Below are positions 46,603 to 56,604 of a DNA stretch of 64,000 nucleotides, in pieces. A model generated the notes under the pieces. That model was not told where the DNA came from. It saw only the letters and a list, made by a program, of their open reading frames with translations, and did no database searches. The stretch is from Streptomyces agglomeratus (lineage in GTDB: Bacteria > Actinomycetota > Actinomycetes > Streptomycetales > Streptomycetaceae), in assembly GCF_001746415.1 (NCBI RefSeq), contig NZ_MEHJ01000002.1:248001-312000 (forward strand), read 5' to 3'. The stretch's first letter is position 1. Every line of letters begins with the position of its first letter. A program made the translations under genes and the position numbers.

Positions 46603-46741
46603 GGAGGAAGGCTACGGGCAGTCGGCAGCATGCACAGTGCGCCGTCGCGGATCATCCCGATGTACCCCGAGGAGGGAGCACTCCACGAGATCGGCGACGC
46701 CGGCGGCGGTAAACGGGTCAAGGACCGCGCGATCCTGATCC

Positions 46742-47011
46742 TCAGTCAGTTTTCCGCGCTTGTGCACGGCCCGTGCGGCGATGGCGCAAGCGGACTTGCT
46801 CTGTGTGAGAAGGCCCTCGCGGACCTGGGTTCAGCTCATCGACGCGCAGGAGCAATGCCGATGAGACGGCGTGGTCGATCGCGGAATGCTCCAGGCGGGC
46901 ACCCGGGCCGCCCTGATGCCACCGGCGGAGGAAAGCCTGGTTCAATATAGCGAGCGCGTCCGCCGTCAGGGCCGTGGCGGACCTGATGTGGCGGGCGGTC
47001 GTGGGATCCAC
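46742..47011 (-). CDS. Small hypothetical protein (89 aa)
   Basis: GTG 47011 with a strong AGGAGGT six bases upstream makes a real start likely. The N-terminal 55 residues are helical and well ordered (TALTADALAILNQAFLRRWH, RLEHSAIDHAVSSALLLRVD). The tail is basic. I do not recognise the family. The strong ribosome site is the main support. It is not obviously linked to the neighbouring DUF1963 gene, which is 139 bp further on the same strand. Confidence 0.5.
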   Translation of the reverse strand: MDPTTARHIRSATALTADALAILNQAFLRRWHQGGPGARLEHSAIDHAVSSALLLRVDELNPGPRGPSHTEQVRLRHRRTGRAQARKTD

Positions 47012-47155
47012 GGGGCGTACCTCCTGTGTCGTGCGGACAGCGGTCAGGCTACGGTCCGGGTCGGACAGGGCTCCGACGGCTGGTGCAGCCCGCGTGACAC
47101 GGACGTCACAGTGCCGTTGGACTGCACGCCCCCGAACCGGGCTCGTCCTCCTCGA

Positions 47156-47377
47156 TCAGGAATCGGGTGGTGGCGGCGGAGGCAACCGCGGTGCCTGCTC
47201 CAGAAGGCGGCGGAGGTGCGGTGGCACCGGAGCTTTGACAATCGGGCTTGCCGGACCACGCTCCGGGAAACAGGCCATCATACCGCTGCTGACGTGTACC
47301 AACCCTATCTCCGGTGAGCCCCCCATGGGGGGCGCGTGTTCATACTCAGTCTCTTGTCCACAGTTAACGCAACGCAT
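47156..47377 (-). CDS. Small hypothetical protein with CxxC
   Basis: 73 residues from ATG 47377. It begins MRCVNCGQETEYEHAPPMGG, a zinc-ribbon-like CxxC, followed by IGLVHVSSGMMACFPERGP and a Pro-rich tail. A GGGGTGA stretch lies five bases upstream. The pattern resembles small actinobacterial proteins with one Cys pair plus HVSSG, but no function is known. It overlaps other open frames, so confidence is limited. Confidence 0.45.
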   Translation of the reverse strand: MRCVNCGQETEYEHAPPMGGSPEIGLVHVSSGMMACFPERGPASPIVKAPVPPHLRRLLEQAPRLPPPPPPDS

Positions 47378-47901
47378 GTCTCACCCCTGCTCCTGGGCCG
47401 GGCACCGCAAAATCGTGGCTCCTTGGTCCGCCAGCGGCGGCTTGATGTTCCTGGGGCTCGCGCAGCCCCACTACTTGGTCGTCGACGTTCCCCGGGCGGT
47501 TCCACGGGTGGCGTCGCCGCCACCGGTGGACTGCACGCTGATGCCCCCGGTGGCGGTGTCCTCTCAGGGTTCAGCCCTCGTCGACGTACTCCCAGAAGAC
47601 CGGCGAGTTCGGTCATCGAACACAGCGGAGACCGCCGCCGGCATATGGGAAACTTGCATCTCGGAAGTGCCTTGCTGATCCAGCGTGCTGGAAGCCTGAA
47701 GAACTCCCATCATCGCAGGTCACGAGGCACTTCCTCGTTTCTAGAAGAGTTATCCACAGACGTCGGATCGGTGGATCAAGGCTTAGGCGCTTCCAGGGTC
47801 ACCCGGAACCAGGTCAGCGGACAAAGTTACAGTGTCTGCCGAGACCTGAGACGCCAGCGGATCGTCAACATCGGCACCTCAGGCGATTAGGAAGGCCCTG
47901 C
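47378..47901. other. Probable remnant sequence
   Basis: The minus-strand piece FDD...SPVFWEYVDEG near 47575-47635 needs one base inserted to be continuous, and GGISVQSTGGGDATRGTARG near 47470-47545 is in another frame. They look like pieces of a decayed gene. The plus-strand piece at 47740-47890 has no start. No family is recognised. Confidence 0.3.
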
Positions 47902-48552
47902 TCAAGGGGTCGCCTTGCCGCCGGTGACGGGCCCTTCCGGCTCGGGTGCCTGCGGCCCCTGGATGTACGCGTCGAAAAATTGGTCCACCCGCGGGTCGTG
48001 GGCAGACGTGACGGCCAACTGGCGGCCCCAGGCGGTCAACTTGACCGGAGCGCCCTGGCCGGGGACCGGACTCATCATCCGATAGGGCACGCCCTCGACC
48101 TTCTTTCGGAACGCGTTCACGACACTCCGCGGTGCATTCTCGGCGTATGTCACCCACACGACGCCGTGCTCCAGAGAGTGCACCGCGTGTTCGTTGCGCA
48201 GCGGCCGGTCGTAGACGTCACCGTTGGCGTTCTGCCAGGTCGGATGATGAGGGCCGCCTACGGGCGGGGTCGGGCCGCCAGAGTAGTCGACCGGACCAAG
48301 CACATGGTGGCGCTGCAGGATGCGGTAAGTCTGCTCTCCGGGGACACGGGCCTTGTCGGGGTCGATGCTTTTCGCGGCCACGCGGACGGTGTGGGGCCCA
48401 TCGTGGGCCGAGGCGATCGCTGTGACCCCGACGACCACGGCGCCAGCGACCGCTACGGCCGTGGTCAACGCCCACAGCCGCCGCTTGAGCTGGACCTTAC
48501 AGCCCCCGGGCTTACCGCTCGAAGTCTCGTACTGCTGCTGATCCTGTGTCAT
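47902..48552 (-). CDS. DUF3105 membrane-anchored protein
   Basis: 216 residues from ATG 48552 (MTQDQQQYETSSGKPGGCKV). A short cytoplasmic tail is followed by one membrane segment (LTTAVAVAGAVVVGVTAIA, about 29-47) and an extracytoplasmic DUF3105 domain. That domain has HVLGPVDYSGGPTPPVGGPH, NGDVYDRPLRNEHAVHSLEH then GVVWVTY, the His-rich signature of the family. The function is unknown. Upstream in-frame codons to 48786 are Arg-rich and unlike the family, so I use the internal ATG. Confidence 0.85.
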   Translation of the reverse strand: MTQDQQQYETSSGKPGGCKVQLKRRLWALTTAVAVAGAVVVGVTAIASAHDGPHTVRVAAKSIDPDKARVPGEQTYRILQRHHVLGPVDYSGGPTPPVGGPHHPTWQNANGDVYDRPLRNEHAVHSLEHGVVWVTYAENAPRSVVNAFRKKVEGVPYRMMSPVPGQGAPVKLTAWGRQLAVTSAHDPRVDQFFDAYIQGPQAPEPEGPVTGGKATP

Positions 48553-49176
48553 AGCGGGAAATGTACGGGTGAGAAAAGAGCGGTACTGAGCATTTTGGGT
48601 CCGATGCGCGTGTCCGATGGGACCCGGACGACGCCGCCAGACGTCACACGGCCCATAGTGACACCGCCCGGTGGGTATGCGGTGACGTCGTGCACAGAAT
48701 CGGCCGCACTCACCGCTCGACCGCACGGCACTGTCATGATCGCGGCGAGGCGCATTCGTCTCCTCTGCGCGTTGGGCAACGCGCACCCCTGGCCGTGCGC
48801 CCGCTGCATGCCGACCAGTGGTGAACCACGATCAGTCCGGGCGCACCGACGAGTCGCGCGCGGCTCTGAGAGCCATCCGTTCCCACACAGCAAGCCCCGT
48901 TCGCGCGCCAAGGCTCCGCGCGTCCGTATAGCCTCATCCGCAGCCGTTTTTGCGCGTATGCCCAGGCCAGTTGTTTACGGCTCGACGGGTCAGCGTCGTA
49001 TCTTGATTCACTGCCTGACAACGTGCGCACAGCGGCGGGAGGATGGCGACGCGGGGGCCCTGTCACGAATTCGGTACGGGGAGATCGCTAAAGAGTGTCC
49101 GGCGGACCGTGACCTAATCGGCGCCTTGCGTCGGTCGGTGCTGGTGATCGGTCCCCGACGATCCGCCGTACACAGC
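48553..49176. other. No gene recognised
   Basis: About 620 bp between the DUF3105 gene and the rodlin remnant. Featureless frames only. Confidence 0.4.
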
Positions 49177-49470
49177 TCAGAGGGCGCTGTTGTTGCAGCC
49201 CATAGCCGAACCGAGGTGGGTGTCCTGTGCGCCCGGGTCGCCTTCGCCGCTCAGCAGGTTGCCGCCCAAGCCGTTGAGGATGCCGACCTGGCCGAGGACG
49301 TCGACGTTCAGGTCGTGCGACTTGCAGTCGGAGCTCTGCTTGATCTTGAAGCGGTCGCCACCGTCGTGGCACCAGTCGCCGCCGGCGTGGGCAGTGCCAC
49401 CCATGAGTCCGACGCTGGCGAGGGCGGCGACCAGGACGGCAGCCTTGCGAACTGTACGAACTCGATAGAT
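49177..49470 (-). pseudogene. Third rodlin, start codon lost
   Basis: The frame VRKAAVLVAALASVGLMGG, then FKIKQSSDCKSHDLNVDVLG, GILNGLGGNLLSGEGDPGAQ and HLGSAMGCNNSAL is a complete rodlin in sequence, but the expected ATG before RK is GTT and no ATG, GTG or TTG lies upstream in frame before a stop. ATG 49404 would remove most of the signal peptide. It is therefore probably silent. The upstream sequence is the head-to-head 5' end of another rodlin (49481-49525). Confidence 0.75.
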
Positions 49471-49480
49471 CGCACCACCC

Positions 49481-49525
49481 TCACTCCACCGGAGATGACA
49501 TGTGCAAGCTTCGGGAGATTAGTAC
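49481..49525 (+). pseudogene. Rodlin 5' end remnant
   Basis: The plus-strand sequence CTCCACCGGAGATGACATG then TGCAAGCTTCGG matches the ribosome site and first codons of the rodlin gene at 39673 (CTCCACCGGAGAAGAAATG then CGCAAGCTTCGC). The frame then runs out (M C K L R E I S T K stop). It is fused head to head with the start-less rodlin at 49177-49470. Confidence 0.75.
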
Positions 49526-50642
49526 GAAATAACCCAAAACGTCCTGCGACGCGCGGCTCTCGTGATCTTCTGGCGGAAGCACCCTAACGGTGCATCGCGT
49601 ACGAGCGGGCCCTTCCATCGATGGCCGTGCTGGAGGTCACTGTCCGGCCGTACTGAACGAGCGTTCTCCTGGCCGATTCCCTGCGGACAGTTGCCTCCCG
49701 GGTCTCGGCGGCGAACGGGGCAACCCTGGCTTCCCGTTGAGCAGGGACTGCGGGCTCCACCCCGCGTCCGGACAAAGGACGTTGTCTCGGCGGCGTACCA
49801 CCCCGTCCGGGGCCGACCGAGGGAGACCCGTGCGCTGATCTGGGGCTCAGCTGGCTATCTGTGGGTCGTCAGCGCCCTGCTGCGGTGCCGCCTGCCGCTG
49901 CGCGGCCGGTGAACCGTTGGTGTCGCGGTGATCTGCGAGTTGATTCGCGAGGCAGCCCGGGGCGTCCTGCATCACCCCCGTCACGAGCCCGCTGTGCACG
50001 GGTCACTCAAGGAGAATTCCGTCTGTGATCAGGGATGTGTGGGCTGATTGCGAGGAGTGGCAGACAGGCGCTGACGGCTCTTTGTGGCCTGGGCGACGAT
50101 GGCGGCCGTGGTGCCGATCGGCTGCTGGTGACGCCCCTGGGGGCCGAAGCTACGGCGCCTTTCTTGGCGTTGGTTGTGCCGCTCACGGTAGCCTGCGGAG
50201 TGACCGTCGGGCCGCCGTGCGACCCAGGGCCGCAGACGGAGGCGGGCGGCGGCCCCAGTACGGCGCTCACCGGCTCGTCTCCAAGTACCGGCCGATGCCG
50301 TTGATGGCTTCGAGGGCATCCCGTGTGAAGCGCATTACTGTAACGCGAAAACCAAGAGAAGCCAGCCAGGGGCGGCGCGCTTCCGTTTGGCGCGGGTGGG
50401 GTGTCCGGTCAACTGCCCTGAGGTGGCTTCGGCGGCCTTCCAACGGTCTTGAGGAGCTTCGCACCGTGCGCTCGTGCACCTCGGGCAGAGGTCTCGCTTT
50501 CGCTGTCCGTTCAGCGCTGCCATCCTTCTTACCCAGCCGCTGCAAAGAGTGCGGCATCGGCCGGATCCCAGTCGATGCCGCACCAGTCACTCAGCTCACA
50601 CTCCCCCGCCGGGGGGCAAGGGGTGCGTGAGCGGATACGGGG
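49526..50642. other. 1.1 kb without a supportable gene
   Basis: Open but featureless frames. A minus-strand piece near 50267-50330 (RFTRDALEAINGIGRYLETS) looks protein-like but is isolated. No RNA gene or long repeat seen. Confidence 0.35.
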
Positions 50643-51135
50643 TTAGTGGAAGGTGATGTAGCCGTTGCCGTCGCGGTCGTTGCCGCTCTTGCTGTAGGAG
50701 TGGACGTCCGCGCGGCTGCCGGAGGGCTTGTAGAGGTAGATCGTGTCGCGGTCGTTGTTCCACATGAAGTTGCAGTTGTCGCGGTAGACGACGTTGTTGG
50801 CGTCGGAGTCGGTGCCGTGGCCGCCACGAAGCTTCACCGAGTCACCGGGCTGCAGGTAGTGGTTGGCCGTGAACGCGAAGCGGTTGCCGGCCGCGTCCTT
50901 GACGACGTAACCCTTCAAGTTCACGGTCGCGGACGACGAGTAGTTCTTGACCGTCAGGTACTCCTCACGGGTGTTACCCGTCGAGCAGCTGTTGGAGTCC
51001 CTGCCGGGGGGCGTCGTACTGGATACTGCGGACCTTCAGCGCCGAGGAGTACTCGGCGGCCTGAACCGGGCTTGTCAGTGCGGCGAGCGATCCGACCGTA
51101 ATCGCAGCGGCGATGGCGGCATGGGTGATACGCAA
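50643..51135 (-). pseudogene. Secreted lamin-tail-domain protein, one frameshift
   Basis: TTG 51135 begins RITHAAIAAAITVGSLAALT (signal peptide) with a GGGGGGA site upstream, then AEYSSALKVRSIQYDAP. Within a run of C at about 51005-51011 one extra base throws the frame. On removal it continues GRDSNSCSTGNTREEYLTVK and NLKGYVVKDAAGNRFAFTAN, PGDSVKLRGGHGTDSDANNV and FMWNNDRDTIYLYKPSG, a typical LTD beta-sandwich, ending 50643. Disruption in a homopolymer may be a sequence error. Confidence 0.75.
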
Positions 51136-51501
51136 GGTGAGGTCCCCCCTCAAGAGTGCTGATGAGCGGCGAAAGCTTACCGTCACAACAGGCTGCTGCT
51201 TACCGCTTCAACTAACTGATAGGACGGCTGACTCTGGGGACGGAGCTGCCCGACGCCGGCTTCGGTGCCCCCCGGCGCCCGCGACGCCTCCCTCCAACGA
51301 AGGGCAACCGAGGCGGGCATCCTCGCGGCCGCATCTTGTCCCACCACCTGAACGGGCTCGGCTCAGGGCGACGATGCGCCGGAGCCCCCCTGGGCCGGCC
51401 GTTGCAACATGCTTGGCGCATACCCCGCGAACGGGGCGGCGCGCCAATGGCGTGCCGCCCCCTGTGGTGACCTGTGCCCGTGTCAGGTGCGGGCGGTGGG
51501 G
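51136..51501. other. Intergenic between two LTD genes
   Basis: 366 bp with featureless frames; it probably contains the promoter of the frameshifted LTD gene and the 3' region of the next one. Confidence 0.35.
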
Positions 51502-51978
51502 TCAGCCGCGGTGGTGTCCGCCGCGGCCCCAGGACTCGGTGTCGACGACGCGGCCGTGGTCGTTGCGCAGGGTGGCGGTGTCGGAGCGGTTGTCCCACAT
51601 GTAGTGGTGGCGGTCCATGTAGAGGTCGGTGTCCGTGTCGCGGCCGACACCGGTGTGGATCCGGACCGTTGCCCGGCCGGCGAGGCGGACGTGGTCGAAG
51701 CGGTAGCGGTTGCCGTCACGGTCGCGCAGGGTCCAGCCGTCCAGGTTCACCGCGCGCCGGTGGCTGTTGGTGATCTCGATCCACTCGCGGTTCAGCGACC
51801 GGTTCGAGCGGGTGTCGGGGCCGGGGCTGTTGGCCTGGACGGCGCTGATCTCGACGCTCGTACGCTGCTGCCGGTCCCCGTCACGGTCATGGGCCACGGC
51901 CGGCAGGGCGGCGGCGGAAACGATGGCACCGGCCGCGAGAACGGTAGCGGCCAGACGGCGGGCGGAAGAAGCAGACAT
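51502..51978 (-). CDS. Secreted lamin-tail-domain protein
   Basis: 158 residues from ATG 51978 with GGGGA upstream. The signal peptide (SSARRLAATVLAAGAIVSAA, cleavage near AVAHD) is followed by one lamin tail domain: VEISAVQANSPGPDTRSNRS, REWIEITNSHRRAVNLDGWT, LRDRDGNRYRFDHVRLAGRA and ATLRNDHGRVVDTESWG. Extracellular bacterial LTDs are often linked to nucleases or surface proteins; here the domain is alone. It lies 366 bp from a related, frameshifted LTD gene on the same strand. Confidence 0.88.
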   Translation of the reverse strand: MSASSARRLAATVLAAGAIVSAAALPAVAHDRDGDRQQRTSVEISAVQANSPGPDTRSNRSLNREWIEITNSHRRAVNLDGWTLRDRDGNRYRFDHVRLAGRATVRIHTGVGRDTDTDLYMDRHHYMWDNRSDTATLRNDHGRVVDTESWGRGGHHRG

Positions 51979-53503
51979 ATGTGATGTCCCCTCGATCATG
52001 TGCACCACCACCCAAAACCGGGCTGGCGGTGCGGTGCGGGTCTCGGTCCCTGTCGGTGCCGAGGACCCAAACTCTGGACCGCCGAGCCTGCCGGTGGGGG
52101 GCGCCTGACTCGGCGTTACCAATTGCGGACATTTCCGTAACACACATATGTACCGCACATGAATGGACAGTTAGGCGTGAGCCTGACATTTACTGACAGC
52201 CACATCCACCCGTTGAACCGTAAACGGAAAGCGCTTACGCGCTCCGGCGCACCACCCCCCACGCCACCCAACCCACCACCCCCCAAGGGGGCCGGATCTT
52301 GGTAACAACCGTTCCGCACGTTGCTTCGCACACCTGTGCCTACACCGCAGAAGCGACCGAACAAGGAGGGAAGGCGCGGCTCCTGCGGCGAGGGGGTATC
52401 AACCCCAGACGCCCAATCCGACCAGCGCCTGCCCCGTAAACCCACGCTCATGCCCGCCCACGCCGCAGACCCTCCCACCGGACAGTCAGCAACTCACCGC
52501 GCCGACAGCCCGCGCAGCGAGTCCCGTTGCAGCCGACCGCAAGGGCAAAGCGTCCAGCCTTCGTCAGGATCAACCCCCACCAGGTTGGTCACGCCGTCAT
52601 GCGAAGACGCTTGGACTCCCTTGGAACGCCATCACGTACGAGTTCTCGGCACGTCTTATAGGCGCCCTGGTCGGCTGGGCCGCTGGCGTCACGGAGCGTT
52701 CCGCCTTCGGCAGGTCGGCCACCAGATGCAGAGCAAGTCACAAGTCATCCGACACGATTGCCAGGGAGACGCTGACAAGGCGTCCGCACAGCTCCATCTA
52801 CGAAGCCCTCCGCACAGACGGGAAGTTCACCGGCGTAGGCACGCACCAGTCGAGAACCGAGCGAAACCCCGAGTGCCGGCGCCGGCCGATCATCTGCGCC
52901 GGGGGGCCCGCCAACCCCCTGCCAATGTCCCAGGAGCAGCGACGCAACCCAGTTCGAGGCCCTGGGCACCGCCGACCACGAACAACTGCAAGCAGTAGCC
53001 TGTTCACTGCGCACTCCTGTTATCCGGCGGCGCGGGCGGATCGGGGAAGTCTCGGTTCGCCGCGGTGTAACCCGAGCGGCTCGTTGATTTTCCTAGTCGA
53101 GCGTGGAGCGAATCTCCGACGGCTTCTGCGCCAAGTCGCTTGTGTTGCACTGCAGTTACTCACTGGGGGACCGCAAATTTCGAGGGCTGGCTGGTGCACC
53201 CCCTGTCCTTGGCCCCGGTGCAGGTCAGTACTGCTGGCGCATCTTCCTTAGCTGGTGCAGTTGGGTCCACGGCAGGTCAATTGAACCTGTCGGTGCGGCC
53301 GAGACCCGCTTCCCATCTCACCCCGGCGCAGCCAACCGGGCTAACCTCCGGGACCGTTATGGTGAGCCGCCGAGTGGGGTGCGAGACGCCGCTGGCTTCC
53401 TCGTGGATGCTGATCAAGACACGTGATCAGCCCTGTACGTCCCAGGTCGGCTCGCCTACCTCGGACTTTCCCGCACCACGGCATTCATGCTTTGAGGAGC
53501 GTC
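51979..53503. other. 1.5 kb without a supportable gene
   Basis: Near 52200-52310 the sequence is strikingly C-rich. Minus- and plus-strand frames elsewhere have no family similarity, although SIYEALRTDGKFTGVGTHQS near 52795-52850 looks protein-like. No tRNA or repeat seen. Confidence 0.35.
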
Positions 53504-54676
53504 ATGCCACCCACCCCCGCTCCTTCTGTTTGGCTGCCCTCGCTGACCGGTTTGAGATTCGTTGCAGCTGCAGTGGTGTTCGTGGTCCACGCTGTGTATG
53601 GGAAGGCCAGAGAGGAGGGCGGTTGGCCGCCGGCTGGTCTCTTCCTTACAGGGACGGCCGCCGTTTCGCTCTTCTTCGTACTCAGTGGCTTTGTGCTGAC
53701 CCTCTCGGCACGTGGACCGGGTACGGCTCGTTCCTTTTGGCGGCGGCGGTTCGCGAGGCTCTTCCCCAGCCATCTGGTCGTATTGGCGGCCCTCATGCTT
53801 CTCATGCGAGGGGCGGGCGTTGCCTGGCCCGGTGACGGCTTGCCGAACACGCCGCCCCCTTCCTTGCTGGGCGACCTGTCCAACGCCCTCTTGCTCAACA
53901 CTCTGGTTCCACTGCCGCAGTTCCTCTTCGCCGGCAATCCTGTGACCTGGTCGCTCGCCTGCGAGCTGCTGTTCTACCTGCTGTTTCCGTGGCTCTTTCC
54001 GCTGGTTTCGCGGATCCCCTCACAGTGGCTGCCAGCCGTGGCTGTGGGCGCTGTGGCGGCGGTGTGGGCCGTCCCCACCGGGTCGCTGTGGCTCGGCGGG
54101 CCGCCTCTGCCGCAGGATTTCGTGGACGGCTCTCTCACCGGGCTCCAGATGTGGTGCGTGTACTCGTTCCCGTTGTGCCAACTGCCGCAGTTCATCCTGG
54201 GCATGATCCTGGCCAGAATGCACGCTGATGGAGTCGCTGTCCGGTTCGGCGTCGTGCCCTCCGCCGCGCTGCTGGGCGTGTGCCTGGTGACGGGTCTTGC
54301 GGTGCTGCCCCGGCCGTTTCTCTTCGCCGCGGCCACGATCATCCCGGTGGCATTGCTCGTTCGGGCTGTGGCTTCGCTGGACGCATGTGGGGCCAAATCC
54401 TGGCTGCGCACCCAGCCCTTGGTGTTCCTCGGCGACCTGACGTACGGCTTTTACCTGCTCCATGCGGCCGGGCTGGCGGTGGTCATGCACTACTGGGGTG
54501 GGTGGTCGGTGGTGGGTACTGTGGCCGCGTTCCTGCTGACCGTGTCGGCATCTTGGCTACTGCATGTTCTGGTCGAACGGCCCTGCTACCGGCGTTTGGC
54601 TGTCGCACGGGACCGGCCCGGCCGCCGAGAAGCACAACTTGCGGAATGCCCTGCTACCGAGCGAGTCGCAACCTGA
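53504..54676 (+). CDS. Acyltransferase family 3 (OafA/YrhL-like) membrane protein
   Basis: 390 residues from ATG 53504 with GAGGAG close upstream. The acyltransferase_3 pattern is visible: LPSLTGLRFVAAAVVFVVHA with catalytic-region His, LFFVLSGFVLTLSARG, RSFWRRRFARLFPSHLVVLA (the conserved R..R..P), TWSLACELLFYLLFPWLFPL and LGDLTYGFYLLHAAGLAVVM. About ten membrane segments are predicted by eye. Members O-acylate sugars or antibiotics at the membrane. The substrate is not evident and there is no cluster around it. Confidence 0.88.
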   Translation: MPPTPAPSVWLPSLTGLRFVAAAVVFVVHAVYGKAREEGGWPPAGLFLTGTAAVSLFFVLSGFVLTLSARGPGTARSFWRRRFARLFPSHLVVLAALMLLMRGAGVAWPGDGLPNTPPPSLLGDLSNALLLNTLVPLPQFLFAGNPVTWSLACELLFYLLFPWLFPLVSRIPSQWLPAVAVGAVAAVWAVPTGSLWLGGPPLPQDFVDGSLTGLQMWCVYSFPLCQLPQFILGMILARMHADGVAVRFGVVPSAALLGVCLVTGLAVLPRPFLFAAATIIPVALLVRAVASLDACGAKSWLRTQPLVFLGDLTYGFYLLHAAGLAVVMHYWGGWSVVGTVAAFLLTVSASWLLHVLVERPCYRRLAVARDRPGRREAQLAECPATERVAT

Positions 54677-55333
54677 AAGCTGGCGGAACAACTCGCACCT
54701 CCGCTCCGACTGTTCAGCAGGGTAAGCCGTTGCATCGACCGACAGTCGGCTGCCGCGGGCAACATGCAGAGGGGCAAGTCTCTTCAAGTACCGCCGACCG
54801 GCAGCCCATCACTACTGCCGCGCACGCCGGTCCAGGTGCGCGGGTCCAGGCCGGCGTCAAGGACTCAAACTCGCGCGGCGAGGATCGCCAGCTTGACGAG
54901 GCGGACCACGCGCCAAGCTTTGCGTCCCGGCCATGCGCTGGCGCACGCCTCCAGACCCGACCTGCGGGCGGAGAAGGTTACCGGTAGGCCAGCCAGAAGA
55001 GGCCTTGGGGCGGTCGGCGGTCCCGCCACCGAGTGAGCAGAGCTTCAGTCAGCCCGGCGATGGTCGTGGTCCCGGCGATGAACTCGGCGGGGCGCTTGCA
55101 TCCGAGGCGCGGCCCGGCGCGGCGGCCAGGCCGTCCAAACCACAAGGGCATTTCCGGCAGCATGGGGGCACTTCCTTGGCGAGGCAGGAGCGGATCAGGA
55201 TCACCATGACCGCAGGCCATCTCCCGCGCTCCGCTGACGCCGAGACGCAGACAGTGCAGTAACCTCTCCAGAACCCAGACTGACTGAATGGTCGCTCTTC
55301 GTAATTGCTCATTGGGCAAGGAAAGAGGCACGA
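54677..55333. other. No gene recognised
   Basis: 657 bp. A minus-strand frame at 54978-55163 (PAEFIAGTTTIAGLTEALLT) is protein-like but unsupported. It includes the upstream region of the methyltransferase gene. Confidence 0.35.
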
Positions 55334-56188
55334 ATGCAGTCCCCGGCCCCAGTTGATCTCACGGGAGTCGCAGAAACTGGGTTGTGGACTGTCTACCACC
55401 GGGCAGCCGAGGCGGCCCACCATGACACCGTGCTGCCCGACCCTCAAGCGGTACGGCTGGTGGCCCAGCTGGACTTCCCATTCCGCGAACGGCTCGGTCC
55501 CGCCCGATCCTGGGTGTCCCAGGCCATCGCGCTGCGAGCCCTCGCGTTCGACGGTGCAGTGCGTACGTTCCTCGCCGCACACCCCGACGGCACCGTGATC
55601 GCACTCGGCGAAGGTCTGGAGACGACATTCTGGCGGGTGGACAACGGCCGGGTGCAGTGGGTCTCCGTTGATTTGGCCGATCCACTTGAGCTGCGCACAC
55701 GGCTGCTGCCGCAAGAAAGGCGGCAGGTGCACATCCCATGCGACATTAGTCGCGACCCCGACAGCCGCTGGATGGAGAGCGTAGACACCTCACGCGGCGT
55801 ACTTGTCACCGCCCAGGGGCTGTTGATGTACCTGCACCCGTCGCGGGTACGCAAACTGATCGCCGCCTGCGCGGAATCCTTCCCCGGCGGCACGATGATC
55901 TTCGATACCGTCTCGCGCCGATTCAGTGCAAGGTGCCGGGCCGGTAGGAAAGGCCCAGGCGGCTACAGACTCCCCCCGATGCCCTGGGGAATGGACCCTG
56001 ACGGACACCAGAAGCTGCAAGCCGCCCACCCCGCTGTCACGGCGATCCGGGACGTTCCCCTCCCTGTCGGCCGTGGAATCACAGGGCACATGCTTTCCTG
56101 GGCTTCAGGACTACCTCTCCTGCGGAATAACCGACCGATCATCACCAGCCTGGACTTTCGACCTTCGCCTTCGAGACCATCCGCCTGA
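55334..56188 (+). CDS. TcmP/LCM-family O-methyltransferase
   Basis: 284 residues from ATG 55334 with AGGAAAGAGG upstream. It matches the leucine carboxyl methyltransferase/TcmP class: TGLWTVYHRAAEAAHHDTVL at the N-terminus, WVSQAIALRALAFDGAVRTF, TVIALGEGLETTFWRVDNGR (SAM motif I, GEGLET), VQWVSVDLADPLELR (Asp after strand 2) and GVLVTAQGLLMYLHPSRVRK. Such enzymes O-methylate small acids or polyketides. No biosynthetic genes adjoin it, and it is 37 kb from the pigment cluster, so the substrate is unknown. Confidence 0.85.
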   Translation: MQSPAPVDLTGVAETGLWTVYHRAAEAAHHDTVLPDPQAVRLVAQLDFPFRERLGPARSWVSQAIALRALAFDGAVRTFLAAHPDGTVIALGEGLETTFWRVDNGRVQWVSVDLADPLELRTRLLPQERRQVHIPCDISRDPDSRWMESVDTSRGVLVTAQGLLMYLHPSRVRKLIAACAESFPGGTMIFDTVSRRFSARCRAGRKGPGGYRLPPMPWGMDPDGHQKLQAAHPAVTAIRDVPLPVGRGITGHMLSWASGLPLLRNNRPIITSLDFRPSPSRPSA

Positions 56189-56604
56189 CCGATACCGGCG
56201 CGAGGGTTTTCGCCCCCGCCAAGTGATCGTGAGCTCATCGGGGGCACGGCCGCAGCCGTCCTCGGCAGCGCTGTCCCGCGCAGCATGCATGAAACGCGGT
56301 CACACTCAGAATGTGGGTCATGCTCCGACGTGGTCGAGGGCTCGGCATGCGTATCAGGTCAGCGCCCGATTGTGGTCAGCGACGCATGAGCCTCGACCCG
56401 TTCGCCGAGCACCCCCACAGCGACGGCCTCCCCCTTCCGCGTGAACGTCCGGCGTCAGACATACCTATCCGACCGAAACCGCTTCAGTGCCCACCCGGGC
56501 CGGGAGGTGCAACGCCACATCCGCGGGTGCGAACAGGGGTGGACTGCACGTCCAGGGTCTCGCGCCCCCCTGCCAGCCGGGCTCCTGAGGAGCACCATGA
56601 AGGT
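56189..56604. other. Intergenic, possible 5' extension
   Basis: A plus-strand frame open from 56311 leads into the next gene, but its sequence is Pro/Arg-rich without ordered structure. I regard it as upstream DNA rather than coding. Confidence 0.4.
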
